A stretch of 34,740 nucleotides of DNA, taken from NCBI GenBank assembly GCA_000969725.1, contig JXSR01S048247.1; one strand, 5' to 3'. Position numbers and translations under genes: made by a program. The notes under the pieces are model-generated. The model had not been told where the DNA came from and ran no database searches. It was given only the letters and a program-made list of their open reading frames with translations. Source of the stretch: Ophiothrix spiculata. Lineage: Eukaryota; Echinodermata; Ophiuroidea; Amphilepidida; Ophiotrichidae. Below are positions 11,061 through 20,559 of the stretch, piece after piece (position 1 is the stretch's first letter; every line of letters starts with the position of its first letter).

Positions 11061-11430
11061 ACTTGCATTACAACCTACTGATCTGCTCTATGGAAGCATT
11101 TCTAAAGTGAGGTGAAATTCTTGTGATGATATATTGTCAGATATATCTGCAGTGAAAGTGCTTTGTTTCCGATTTGATCAAAATAGTATAAAATACCATT
11201 ATTTATGGATCTTTGCTCACCTTTTTCATCATTATTTTGTACATTTTTTATGTCACAACTTTTTTTTACATCAAATTTGGTTTGCAATGAAAACTGCTGC
11301 AGCATTGCTCAACTCAGATGAATTGTATGCACTTGAAAATGCCTTTGAAAAAGACTGAGCCCAAATGTTTTATTAAACTACTTTACTCAAGTAAGTGCTT
11401 GTTTTATGTTTTATCAATATGCTATTATGT

Positions 11431-11456
11431 GGTACTTGAAGGTGCCTTTGAAGTTG
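11431..11456. repeat. Near-perfect 26-bp direct repeat, copy 1
   Basis: GGTACTTGAAGGTGCCTTTG followed by AAGTTG recurs exactly at 13526-13551. Weaker similarity extends on both sides, so it is likely the core of an older dispersed repeat. Confidence 0.6.
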
Positions 11457-11914
11457 CATGGATTTGTTTATTAGCTTTTCAAACAAAACATTAAAGTGTG
11501 CCATTATGATTAATTTGGTAGCCTTAAATTTTATGCCTTGTTTGTTTGAATCTCAAAGAGCACATGCTGCAAAGTGTGGCTTAATACTTATACTTGGTGT
11601 TAGGCCTATTGGTTTTCCGTTACCAGACTCGGTTTTATTCTGACACTTTTTGGAAGAAATCTCATTTTTGGTGCCATTTTATGAAACGGCAATGTGGTAG
11701 ATTTTGACTTTGGGCATTTATTTAAAAATGTTTTTTTTTTATTTGGTCAGTAGTTATGTTATTGATAAATCCTGACTGATTTTTAATATGTGAGCTAGCT
11801 TTTATTCTTACCACTTAGACCTAATTTAGATCTAAGGGAACTGGACTGGTTCTTTTTTATACATGAAGTTGCTCAACAGATCTGTATATGAGCCATATAT
11901 GCCAGAAACTTAAT

Positions 11915-12300
11915 TTTCGCTATAGGTGAAAATACATGTCAAGGTCGTAATTTGCCGAAATTGATTTTTAACAGATTCACAATCCTTGTGCTTACTACAA
12001 AATACCAGCAAAGTTTCATTTCAAGAAAATGATAGGAAATATGAAATAAATCTGCATATTTTTAAGACAATCAACAGAAAATATAGGGCTTACTGATCTT
12101 TGAACACGTTTATCTCAGTTATACGTTTTACTTCCTGACAACCTTTGATGGACCATATAACTTGACTTCTGGAAATCGTGTGAAGATCATTATTCCTTAA
12201 AGCATGGTCTTTGAAAATATTTTAAAAAGTAAAAATGACAAGAGGCGGCATTTACGGCTGGTTTGGGATGGACGGTCACATTTTATATTACTCACTTGTA
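11915..12300. repeat. Diverged dispersed repeat, copy 1
   Basis: The shared landmarks with 28075-28450, in the same order, are AGGTGAAAATA, CAACAGAAAA..AGGGCTTACT, TTTGATGGACCATA, ACTTGACTTCTGG and TTACGGCTGGTTTGGGATG. Divergence is high. No TIR or coding frame was seen. Confidence 0.6.
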
Positions 12301-12349
12301 AATTCTAGGCATTTCATTAGTTTCATAAGAGCTTTTTGATAGTTTTTAT

Positions 12350-12600
12350 CATCACTCCTGTAGGATGGTAGAAACTATATCACTGTGCTGCATTGTCAAT
12401 ACGCATGCGCCAAGTCGTGGATTTTTTCCAAGGTCAACTCAATCACTGTTTAAAGATTGTGAGTGAAGTTATCAATATTTTGATTTTATGAGTGATATAA
12501 AACAAATAATAACTGCCTTAAATTTGTGTAATTATCGGTGAGTGAAATGGAACAATACATCTTTCACTAAGTGATGCCATTTCTACCATCACACTCATAG
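12350..12600. mobile_element. Possible TIR element
   Basis: GATGGTAGAAACTATATCAC (12364-12383) pairs with GTGATGCCATTTCTACCATC (12571-12590). The interior repeats GTGAGTGAA and GAGTGATA words and holds a CGCATGCGCC palindrome near 12402 that resembles part of an NRF1 site. It could instead be promoter-associated, but no exon is evident next to it. Confidence 0.4.
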
Positions 12601-12609
12601 TCAGTAAAT

Positions 12610-13520
12610 ATTCATATGAACCATATCAAACTTGAGACTAGTATGATAACTGAAGCTAGCTGATAATCTCAGTATCAATCATATCGACCGCAATCGACCA
12701 TCATCATCATCATCAATCAAACATCGGTATAAACTTCAAATTTCAGACTAGTCTAGTTCATCTAGATCATAGAATCTATATCTAGATGGACATCGTAAGC
12801 AAATTGATGCAATGCAAAGCATGAGCTGAACTCATAGCCATTATTTTTAAGGGGATTATTAAAGAAAAAGAACCATTTTTAATTTTCGTTTTGGTTAACC
12901 ACAAACTAATTTCAGTGGTTTTGAAAAAAGGGTTTTCAACGTTTTATTTAGTATTGTACCCCCAAATGAACATGATGGTGTTTATGGTTTTGGGTCCTGT
13001 TAGTCGAACCTTTTTGTACTTTTGGTGGACCTTTTTGGTACATTGTCAAATTTGGAGAGGGGTGCGATGCCCCCGCCACACCCCCTTACATATGGGCCTG
13101 ACCTGGTGCTGAGGACAAAGTCTGGCAGGGAATGCTCAGGTTGAGGGACTTTTTATCCTCTGCTCATGCTTCACATTTTGCTTCCAGGACACAAGGTGTA
13201 TCTATTATGATTAGCTGCAAGCTATAAAAACTTTGAAAGATGGGAAAGACCCCATGTCCCTAAATAAAATTATAGATGTCATTGACCCCATTATTAATTG
13301 ATTAGAAGTTTCAACAATACATCATTAAAATGTTTTTATTTCACACAATGAAAATCACCCTGATCATAAAGGGGGTGACTATTTTAAGCATCAATTTGCA
13401 TATTTATGGCTAGACTTAATCAATGCAAATTTTGTGTTGTATAATCAAATATTTGGATGTTCCTAGAAAGCTTGTTTAGTGGAATGGAGTATGTGTTTAC
13501 ATGGTGGGTAAGAGGTTATT
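12610..13520. other. No gene recognised
   Basis: A short ATC microsatellite lies near 12702. At 12786 an ATG in a CTAGATGGACATC context is followed by GTAAGC, which could in principle be a tiny upstream exon of the gene at 15719; nothing corroborates it. Around 13000-13090 is a GGACCTTTTTGG/GGGGTGCGATGCCCC block like the one near 990-1045. Confidence 0.4.
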
Positions 13521-13525
13521 GTGTG

Positions 13526-13551
13526 GGTACTTGAAGGTGCCTTTGAAGTTG
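13526..13551. repeat. Near-perfect 26-bp direct repeat, copy 2
   Basis: Identical to 11431-11456. The next 50 bases also resemble those after copy 1 (short shared words such as CTATTAT and GTGGCATTA). Confidence 0.6.
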
Positions 13552-13739
13552 AATCAGTCTGGCTATTATCTTTATCAAATATATGGGTGGCATTACCATA
13601 TATTTCCTTGACATTGCAAATGGTTTAACAAAAATGAGATATGTTTCAGTTCTTTAGACCCCCATTTTGAGAAAAAATCTAATATTTTGGCTCCAACTAC
13701 AGAAATTGGCCAAAAAATTGAAAAATTTCCGCTCAGGTA

Positions 13740-13910
13740 TTTTTGACGGAAATTTCAGTTCAGGAGGCCATTGTTTGCCGAAAATTTCAGTTCACTTGCC
13801 TCCCCCCCCCCAAAAAAAAAGGTTTCAAAGGCTTATTTTTTACACAAAATCAGTTCACCTGACCCCTAATCTGGCGCTTCGTGCCGGACATACCTACCAT
13901 TTTCAAAATT
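13740..13910. repeat. Decayed repeat with AAATTTCAGTTCA words and C/A runs
   Basis: GGAAATTTCAGTTCA and GAAAATTTCAGTTCAC occur about 30 bp apart, then ATCAGTTCACCTG further on. A 10-C then 9-A tract lies at 13802-13820. The open reading frame through it is made of these repeats. Confidence 0.35.
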
Positions 13911-13964
13911 TAGTGCCCCCCGGGTTGCAGTGTATCTTTATTGCTAAATTTTTTAAATATGTGA

Positions 13965-14140
13965 ACTGTAAAGATGCCGGAAGCATGCCGCAAGAATTTA
14001 ATTCTGAGTCGAAACCTTGTGGCCTGTACACGATGTCTTCAGTTATGGTCCAATAACAATCGACGGCTGACCGGTGACCTACCGGGCATCGCAAGCATCC
14101 ACCGGTTGATGGCCGGTAGTTATAGACCATAGCATGAGCC
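13965..14140. repeat. ACCGGT-rich dispersed repeat, copy 1
   Basis: The core AAGATGCCGGAAGCATGCCG, CAAGAATTTAATTCTGAGT, ACGATGTCTTCAGTTATGGT and CCAATAACAA is shared with 20277-20555 and 21650-21930. A CpG-rich block with GACCGGTGACC and CACCGGT follows. The ends TTATGGTCCAATAAC and GTTATAGACCATA are roughly inverted. Confidence 0.65.
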
Positions 14141-14144
14141 CTAA

Positions 14145-14840
14145 CAAGCAGTGCTCTTCCTGTGGTTCAAATGAGGTCATCTCTCACACCTTACAAGTGG
14201 TCCTGAATAGATGAAAAACAAAGGGATAAGTAGCTCAAGTACATAGTGGTTAACAGTTATTATAAAGCTTTAAAGCTTAACCCAAATAAGGGGATTAAGC
14301 TCCATTTAGTGCAAGTTTAATGATCTATTATTGAAGATAATAGAGATAAAAGGGCAGTTTACCTAGTTAAAAGGGGATTATAATGATTAGAGAGATCAGT
14401 AAATATTATGACATTCATTATAGCTTTTATGTGTCCTTTGGTCTACACCTTGTATAGATTCTCAACTCTCCTAGTTTAAATAACTTATAGGACTCTCAAA
14501 ACTTCTAAAGTTCTAGAAACATGGCTAGTGCAACTCAGTGGTGCAACTTGATGATAATTTGTGTATCAAAACTAGGCTTTGAAAATGGTGCAAAATATTA
14601 TTATGTAATATTGAAAAATAAGCATAACCAAATTTGCAATGGTTATATCAATTTTGCAGATGCTCATAAATTTACACGAGATATCCATCACAAACAAAAC
14701 ATTGCCAAGACTTTGAAATTAATTTTTACATCACAAAATCTGAGTTATATAGGTTTCTGTATTGGCACTATCTTTTGGTTTTGTAATGAAATTGAAGTTT
14801 GTGATGAATAAAAGATGTTACTGAATCACTCCCAGAGCCC
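14145..14840. other. No gene recognised
   Basis: AT-rich, with a 96-codon plus-strand reading frame at 14521-14811 that has no recognised domain and ends just before the TTAA-family end. I regard it as chance. Confidence 0.45.
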
Positions 14841-14843
14841 ATA

Positions 14844-14930
14844 TTAACTCTTTCGCTCCGGAATTTCATTTTCACAAAACGCTCTACTTTGGATGGAAAG
14901 CCACTCAGAGCGCCACAGGGTATTCAAAGA
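14844..14930. mobile_element. Lone end of the TTAA-ended TIR family
   Basis: TTAACTCTTTCGCTCCGGAA followed by CTTTGGATGGAAAGCCACTC and AGAGCG matches the inverse of the right end of the element at 4199-4545. No partner end was found downstream, so this looks like a truncated copy. Confidence 0.55.
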
Positions 14931-15148
14931 TATGTTAAAGTGGGTGAATCTGTAATTTTTGAAATGGGTCCAAATGATTCAAAAATTACTTAAAATTAGG
15001 AAAATAGAAAATGAAATAGATCAAAATGCTTCTTTTACGGAAGCATCTTTAACTTCTGCAGATACTTTATTTAAATTTTAACATGAATTTTAAACTGTGC
15101 AACCATGGCAATCACAAAACATAAATGACAGTCAGTGAAAAAATCACT

Positions 15149-15215
15149 GACCATCCAGGATTCGAACCTTGGACCTTGGCATTACTAGCGCCGTGCTCAA
15201 CTGAGCTAATGAGTC
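15149..15215 (-). repeat. tRNA-Thr-like sequence, AGU anticodon position
   Basis: On the minus strand: GACTCAT acceptor side, GCTCAGTTGAGC shortened D-arm, anticodon loop CTAGTAA between GGC/GCC stems (anticodon AGU, Thr), then GGTTCGAATCC. The short D-arm and imperfect acceptor pairing argue against a functional gene. Confidence 0.6.
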
Positions 15216-15324
15216 AGATGGGGAAGAGCGGTTGAATTTATATCTATAATAGGCCTTCAGTTCTAACCCCTTTCCTCTGACATCCACTCATCTGAGAAGC
15301 TTTGAAAGAGGATATGTTAGAACT

Positions 15325-15396
15325 GACTCATTAGCTCAGTTGGTAGAGTGTGGCGCTTGTAATGCCAAGATCCCAGGTTCGAATCCTGGATGGTCG
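15325..15396 (+). repeat. tRNA-Thr-like sequence, UGU anticodon position
   Basis: GACTCAT, TAGCTCAGTTGGTAGAGTG (intact A-box), anticodon stem TGGCG/TGCCA with loop CTTGTAA (anticodon UGU, Thr), and T-arm CCAGGTTCGAATCCTGG. The acceptor stem pairs only with a bulged base and mismatch. The internal promoter looks intact, so it may be transcribed by RNA polymerase III, but it is more likely SINE-derived than a working tRNA gene. Confidence 0.6.
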
Positions 15397-15718
15397 GTAA
15401 TTTTTTCGCTGACTGTCATTTATGTTGTGTGGTTGCCCAGTTTCAAATTCATGTTAAAATATATGTTTCACCGCACGTTTAAACTTATTCAAAAATACTT
15501 TATTTAAATTGTGGTGTTACGATTTGATTTCATGATGTACAAATTGCAGAATGGTTGACAAATTATTCAAGTGCAAATCATTTTTCTGAAGCTTTCATAA
15601 AATTTCAAATCTTGCCCAATTAAAGCTGTTGCATTGTGAATGTGAAATTAAGAGTCTTTAAAGAAATTTCAACACTTTTTAAATGAATACTCCCTCTGAA
15701 TTCTTGATTCTCTTTCAG

Positions 15719-15855
15719 ATGTCATGTTGTCCATGTAGGAAATGCCCAAGTAAAACCAATCCCAAACCAAGACAGAAGAGGCGTTTTTATCACCTCGGCA
15801 TAGCGTGGCTGCCTATATGCACATCTACCATCGGCTTGGTCACCATACTAGTCAC
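15719..15855 (+). CDS. First coding exon of a predicted small membrane protein (partial gene)
   Basis: The segment opens with ATG directly after a pyrimidine-rich acceptor (TTCTTGATTCTCTTTCAG) and ends at a GTAAGT donor. Its 137 bases give 45 codons plus two bases, so the intron interrupts a codon. Residues 1-10 are Cys-rich (MSCCPCRKCP), residues 11-25 are strongly basic (KPRQKRR), and from about residue 28 a hydrophobic run begins (GIAWLPICTSTIGLVTILVT). Basic residues before the helix suggest a cytosolic N-terminus and a signal anchor. The 'LPI' at the start of a first helix after a short N-terminal tail recalls the Frag1/DRAM/TMEM150 family of multipass membrane proteins; this is a weak resemblance and the diagnostic region would lie in the next exon, which I did not find. 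A 5' UTR exon must lie upstream. The ATG need not be the true start, because the upstream exon could add residues in frame. Confidence is fair that this is an exon, low for the family. Confidence 0.6.
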
Positions 15856-15946
15856 GTAAGTAGTTTTATTGTTTTTCTTTTTTGAGGGTGAAGGGGAGGT
15901 GTCAGATGCAAACTCACATTACAAGTAAAAGCAGCCCCATGCAAAC

Positions 15947-16170
15947 CCATTGGAAGCAAACAAAAAATGATCCTTCAACGCCCCACCAGTTTGCAAAAAT
16001 AGGGCTGTGATGAACATGGAGTGTTTTGTGTCAGTATATGACAGATTGAAAACATCTTAAAACCCTTTAAAATGTCATATACCGCCAGGGACCATTCCAC
16101 TTTTACCACAGCCCTATTTTTGTAAACTGGGCAGTGTTGAAGGATCATTTTTCGTTTGCTTCCAAGCATT
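15947..16170. mobile_element. TIR element in the predicted first intron
   Basis: TTGGAAGCAAACAAAAAATG through CCAGTTTGCAAAAATAGGGC (15949-16012) is inverted at about 16105-16168 (GCCCTATTTTTGTAAACTGG, then GTTTGCTTCCAA). Arms of about 65 bp enclose roughly 90 bp that still pairs in part (GTCAGTATATGAC against GTCATATACCGC). Confidence 0.75.
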
Positions 16171-16348
16171 CTCTTGGTGAAGTCAAGCGTGACCAGGACA
16201 TTTAATCGCCTGCTTGTCATTCTATTACATACACATTCCATATGACCACTCAACTTGAGCAGTGAAGTGACCTTGACCCAGGCGTTGTCAAATCAAATTT
16301 GTCATGATTTTTCCCCCATTTTTGCTGGAAAAAAATTCAGTTGTTGTA

Positions 16349-16490
16349 ACTAAGTGTATTTTGTAAAGTGTTATTTACAATAACAAGGTTCCCAGAGTTG
16401 GAAGTCTGGAAGTATTGTTATTGTTACTAAGTTTATTACGTAAAATGTAATTTAAAATAACAGGTTCCCAGAGTGGGAAGTATTGTTTTG
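16349..16490. repeat. Two-copy tandem repeat, about 77-bp period
   Basis: ACTAAGTGTATTTTGTAAAG, AATAACAAGGTTCCCAGAGT and GGAAGTATTGTT recur from 16426 as ACTAAGTTTATTACGTAAAA, AATAACAGGTTCCCAGAGTG and GGAAGTATTGTT, with a short deletion. Confidence 0.7.
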
Positions 16491-16499
16491 ATGGACAAA

Positions 16500-18230
16500 T
16501 CATAATGCACTTTAGGCCTTCTGGTTTTGACCCTTAAATGATTTTTATCTAGTCATCTTTTACCTGATATGGTACATCATGCATAAAACAGAACTTAGAA
16601 CAACGGGCAAGCTTGCTACCTGAACAATTTCCAATTAATTTTGAAAGTCACAGTGACAATTTAGTATAAAATGACAGTCAATTTAGATACAAATTAAGAT
16701 ACTTTTGTCCAAATTGTACTTTAAAGTGCTATTTTCTACACAAACAAATTGATTAAATTAGTCACAAAACACACTGATCACAAACAAACAAGATCTGTTT
16801 CAGATTTTTATCTCTTCCGATAAGGCTCACAAAACATGGACGACGGCGTTCTTTGATCCTATCAGACACATGTCTATGTCGGCACTTTGTTTAGCCAACG
16901 ATTTGTACACTAATCTAGTTTAATTGAAAGTGGAACAAAAGGTGTTCAAGTTTAAGAGAGCATCAAGAACGGGGATTATGTCGACTATTCACGAAAGATA
17001 AAAGATGGGTTGCTTGACTGGTAGACCTGATGAGATAGGTCAACACAGTAAGACCTATATTTAATCATGGTATTTGCACCAAATAAGAGCGTGCTGAAAA
17101 ATAATTCTTTTAAGCCATTTTGCTATAAAAATGTGAGAAATATGGCACCTTCGATTTTTAAATATTTCATATTTTCCGGTCTGATTCTATATCTGTATAG
17201 GTAATAGGTCAAAATTTAGCCAAAGTATAAGTGTCATGGATGTCCATCACCCACTGTTGCATTTGGGTGATTCTCATGAAATTTAGTTCGATTAATATAA
17301 CCCTTGTTTTTTCGGGTGACACAAACCAACATGAGGGATATAACTACCAAGTCCATTGATCTAGAAAGCCACTCCACTACCTACCCCGAAACAGGAGGGG
17401 CGATCAGTATGTAGAACTCTGGCTTTCTAGTAAAGTGGTATGTGATGTGGATATTGTGGATAGTAAACATGGAAAAAATCAAGGTCCTAGGATCGGACTA
17501 ACGAAATTAGGCTCAAAATACCTTGCCATTTGTGGGTAACCATGGTAACAGTGATACGATTTTGGACCCCATCAGAAAGAAAATTGACACTTCTTGTATT
17601 TCAGTTGTTTGTAACTGTTTTTTATTGTTTTTTTTACTTCGAAGTTACGCATATGAAATTGAGAGGTAGAAAATCGTGACAATATTTAAAGTTGAAAAAA
17701 ACTAAATGGTCTCGGTTTGTGAGATTCATAATCTGACTAGCTGCACTGTGTGATTCATTAGAGTGGTCACAAATGTCATTGGGCAAATAAGACACATTTT
17801 AATAATATCTATATATTGGTTTATGACTAGGAATTATAAAATTGATAAATAATGAATAATGAAAAAAGTTGCCTCATTAGGAGCTGAAAAATGTCGCTTT
17901 ACTCATGATTTACTCAACTTTAAGAGCCTATTAAAGTATGTCCCACTCTTCAGTTAGATCACCTAATTACAAAAGAATGCTTTAATTAGTAATTACAAAG
18001 AAAATTGATAAACAAAAGCCCACCAGTCTGTTGTTAATTTAAGCTTGTCAATACAAATAAGATGATATCAATCAGTGAATATGTACTTTATGTTAAGTTC
18101 ATTGATAACAGAATTTGCTTGTAGGGCTACATCTATGGTCTTGGCCTTTCATCATCATCATTGACTGTGGGTTATGCTCAAAAAGGGGCTGGGGAGGGGT
18201 CAAATTCGAGAAATTTTGGAAAAAAGCCCA
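16500..18230. other. No gene recognised; presumed intron
   Basis: Lies downstream of the donor at 15856 in the same orientation. No second exon with acceptor, frame and donor could be identified. Confidence 0.4.
17361..17430. repeat. Short inverted repeat
   Basis: CTAGAAAGCCA at 17361-17371 is inverted at 17420-17430 (TGGCTTTCTAG) with a 48-bp spacer. It could be a remnant of a small TIR element. Confidence 0.4.
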
Positions 18231-18244
18231 AAAATTGAGGGAAC

Positions 18245-18282
18245 CATAGATCGTAGAAACTCTACGAATTCTACGATCTATG
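18245..18282. repeat. Perfect 14-bp hairpin flanked by 9-bp direct repeats
   Basis: CATAGATCGTAGAA and TTCTACGATCTATG flank a 10-base loop. TGAGGGAAC lies on both sides of the hairpin (about 18236-18244 and 18281-18289), as if a very small fold-back sequence had inserted and duplicated its target. Confidence 0.65.
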
Positions 18283-18299
18283 AGGGAACAGAGGCAGAC

Positions 18300-19490
18300 G
18301 GGTGAAAAGAAAGGGGCTGTCAGTTGTATTTTCCACTAAACATGCCAAGAATCAGAAACAACAATTGGTGGAAATGTTTTAAAAAATCATTACAAGTTTT
18401 ACTTTTTATCCAATTTTTGTTGAGAAATTGAAAATCATATCGATATAAGTCGTGTGTGATTATGAGACCTTTTTGTTTTTTGCTTGTTAATTTTCAAAAG
18501 CTGCGTCAAAATAATTTTGGGTGTACCTTAAGGGCCTAGTATTGGGAACTTCATATATAGCCCCCAGTCAAGAATACCTGTTGAAGTCACTGGGACAAGA
18601 TAAGTTGGATCTTACCCAAAGGCATAATTTGTAACCGTTTCGTCACTAGAGCTTTAAACATGGTTAGGCAGAAGAGTAAATGATCTGAAGAGACAGCACA
18701 TTTTCAAAGGAGAATTTTTACCCCAAAACATGATATTTGATATTATGAAATTAAAATATGTTATTTCATTAAAAAATATTTTTTTCGTACAAATTTGAGG
18801 ACGTACGTATATGGACTTAGACAATTTTCTTAACTTTGTGGAAACTATTGTCAGATTCAGCGGGGTTAGGGTTAATTAACTGCTGTGCAAAAATTGGTAA
18901 ATATTTTTTACATTTTGCCATACACTTGATCATTGTTATATGAATTGACTTAATAGTGTAGAAAGCTTTTCAAGTATTTGAAATATATCTCAAATTTACC
19001 AACTTAAACTTACAACGATGTGTTTGATTTAATTGTTTGACTTTATTTTGGTTTAAATCATTATGTAATTTCTAAGTAATTAGATATTAGCTCGTCAATG
19101 GTAATTGTCAACAAAGTTTTTAAAGTCTCACGAGCAAAGTATGTTGACTGTTTGATAGACAATATTCCATTACCAAGGTAAACATGGACCGGTTCTATTG
19201 TTGTGGTATTTCACTGTTTTTGTTTTTTAAATGTTTGCTTGTATTCACAAACTGGTTTAGTTGAGTATATGGCCTACATGGTTTTAAGGAGAAGACCTCA
19301 GCCTACTTAGATTCATAGCCGCAGACACCAAATTTGATTGGCTAATTGACAAGTCTTGGTTTTGACTACTGTATTAGTGTTTTTGTTTGTTTGGGTCAGA
19401 GATGCATGTATACAGATGGAAATTAAAGAAATCAGAGTGGTTCGTCTTTGAGCCAACTGTCACATTTGCATAATTTGGGAGATCCAGAAG
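18300..19490. other. No gene recognised
   Basis: AT-rich, without repeated elements or frames that I could support. Confidence 0.45.
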
Positions 19491-19497
19491 TTGAGCC

Positions 19498-19506
19498 ATT
19501 TGAGAG
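19498..19506. repeat. Target site duplication, left
   Basis: ATTTGAGAG, identical to 20160-20168 on the other side of the fold-back element. Confidence 0.8.
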
Positions 19507-20159
19507 GGGATGGTACAATTTGTGACCCGACTTCCGTGACCCCACTTTGGTGACCCCACTTTATTTTTGCTAATTTCACACAAATATCACCAAAAATATT
19601 TTTTTTACGCATTTTTAAAATCACCCAATGTCATTAAGGGGATCTTAAGTAGGTCGAAAGGGGTCAAAGGCCAAATTCTCAAAATGCTTTGATTGACCTG
19701 AAATTTGATATGAATGTTCTTTAGGACATCCTAAGCAACATAAACACATTTCAGAGGTCATTATGGGTCACTTCCGGGTTAAATTTGAACAAATTAAAAA
19801 ATATATATGAAAAAATCATCAAAAATCAATATCTGCCAATTTGACCTTTCACCCATTTCGACCCCCTTAAGACCCCCTTAATGACCATTGATGATTTTTA
19901 AAATGCGTTTATGTTGCTTAGGATGTCCTAAAGTACATCCATATCAAATTTTAGGTCAATTGGAGTATTTTGAGAATTTGACCTTTAATCCCTTTCAACC
20001 TCTTTAAGACCCCCTTAATGACCTCGGATGATTTTAAAAATGTGTGAATATATATTTTTTTGTGATATTGGTGTAAAATTGGCAAAAATAAAGTGGGGTC
20101 ACAAAAGTGGGGTCACAGAAGTGGGGTCACAGAAGTGGGGTCACAAATTGTACCATCCC
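19507..20159. mobile_element. Mutator-like (MULE) non-autonomous fold-back element (653 bp)
   Basis: The ends are GGGATGGTACAATT and AATTTGTACCATCCC, and almost the whole element is an inverted repeat with arms near 300 bp. Shared inverted words include GTGACCCCACTTTATTTTTG, GACATCCTAAGCAACATAAA and GGTCATTAAGGGG. A perfect 9-bp duplication flanks it. Long TIRs with 9-bp duplications are typical of Mutator-like transposons; that assignment follows from structure only. It has no coding sequence and depends on a transposase elsewhere. Confidence 0.8.
20088..20146. repeat. Tandem 14-bp units in the right arm of the fold-back element
   Basis: AAGTGGGGTCAC occurs four times in succession, spaced by two bases. 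The left arm has fewer, less regular counterparts (GTGACCCCACTTT near 19528-19560), so the unit number differs between the arms. Confidence 0.8.
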
Positions 20160-20168
20160 ATTTGAGAG
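20160..20168. repeat. Target site duplication, right
   Basis: ATTTGAGAG, identical to 19498-19506. Confidence 0.8.
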
Positions 20169-20276
20169 TGTGATTTTTTAATGTACATCCACTTTACTTG
20201 ATCTTTAGAGAAAATGTTTTATAAGTCCCCATTTTATCTGATCATGAATTTATATTTTACCCGAGTGCTAGTCTCA

Positions 20277-20555
20277 TCGGCCATCGGCCGGTGACCGAAC
20301 GTTGTCCGTGCGGAGACCGGTGATGTCTGTGGGCCGTAGAGATGCCGAAACCATTCCACAAGAATTTAACTCAATGATAAAACTTTGCAACTTGTTAACA
20401 ATGTCTTTGGTTATGGTCCAGTAACAACTTGCGGCCGACAAACGACTGACCGTGCAACGCAAGCTTTCACCGATGTCCTACTGTTGTTTCGGCTTCATTC
20501 CAATTTCCAGACACCGGTCGCTGACCGGTGGTTATGTGACCATAGTATATGGCAC
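20277..20555. repeat. ACCGGT-rich dispersed repeat, copy 2
   Basis: The core GAGATGCCGAAACCATTCCA, CAAGAATTTAACTC, ATGTCTTTGGTTATGGTCCA and GTAACAAC aligns with copies 1 and 3. CpG-rich flanks contain CGGCCGGTGACCG, GAGACCGGTGATG and ACACCGGTCGCTGACCGGTG. This is the longest and most complete copy. Confidence 0.65.
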
Positions 20556-20559
20556 TGGT

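Larger units (their letters stand above)
15076..15460. repeat. Fold-back pair of tRNA-Thr-like sequences (about 385 bp)
   Basis: The arms 15076-15215 and 15325-15460 are inverted copies. Each contains a tRNA-like domain plus a shared tail (CACTGACTGTCATTTATGTT and CAAATTCATGTTAAAAT-like sequence). An inner pair CAGTTCTAAC/GTTAGAACTG (15258 and 15316) completes the palindrome. The left arm has about 40 extra bases at 15217-15255. It could be a fold-back element or two SINEs inserted head to head. Confidence 0.75.

Noticed and set aside
12400..12412. NRF1-like CGCATGCGCC as a promoter
   Set aside because: Single partial match inside a probable TIR element, with no adjacent exon.
12786..12800. 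Possible tiny coding exon (ATGGACATC before GTAAGC) in frame with the exon at 15719
   Set aside because: Weak start context and nothing beyond a donor-like hexamer; such matches are common by chance.
13667..14056. 129-codon plus-strand open reading frame
   Set aside because: It crosses from a decayed repeat with C/A runs into the ACCGGT-rich repeat, and the translation has no domain.
14521..14811. 96-codon plus-strand open reading frame starting with ATG
   Set aside because: No recognisable domain, no supporting splice or promoter signals, AT-driven composition.
15325..15396. Functional tRNA-Thr gene
   Set aside because: Acceptor stem has a bulge and mismatch, and an inverted copy with a shared tail lies next to it, so a SINE or fold-back origin is more likely.
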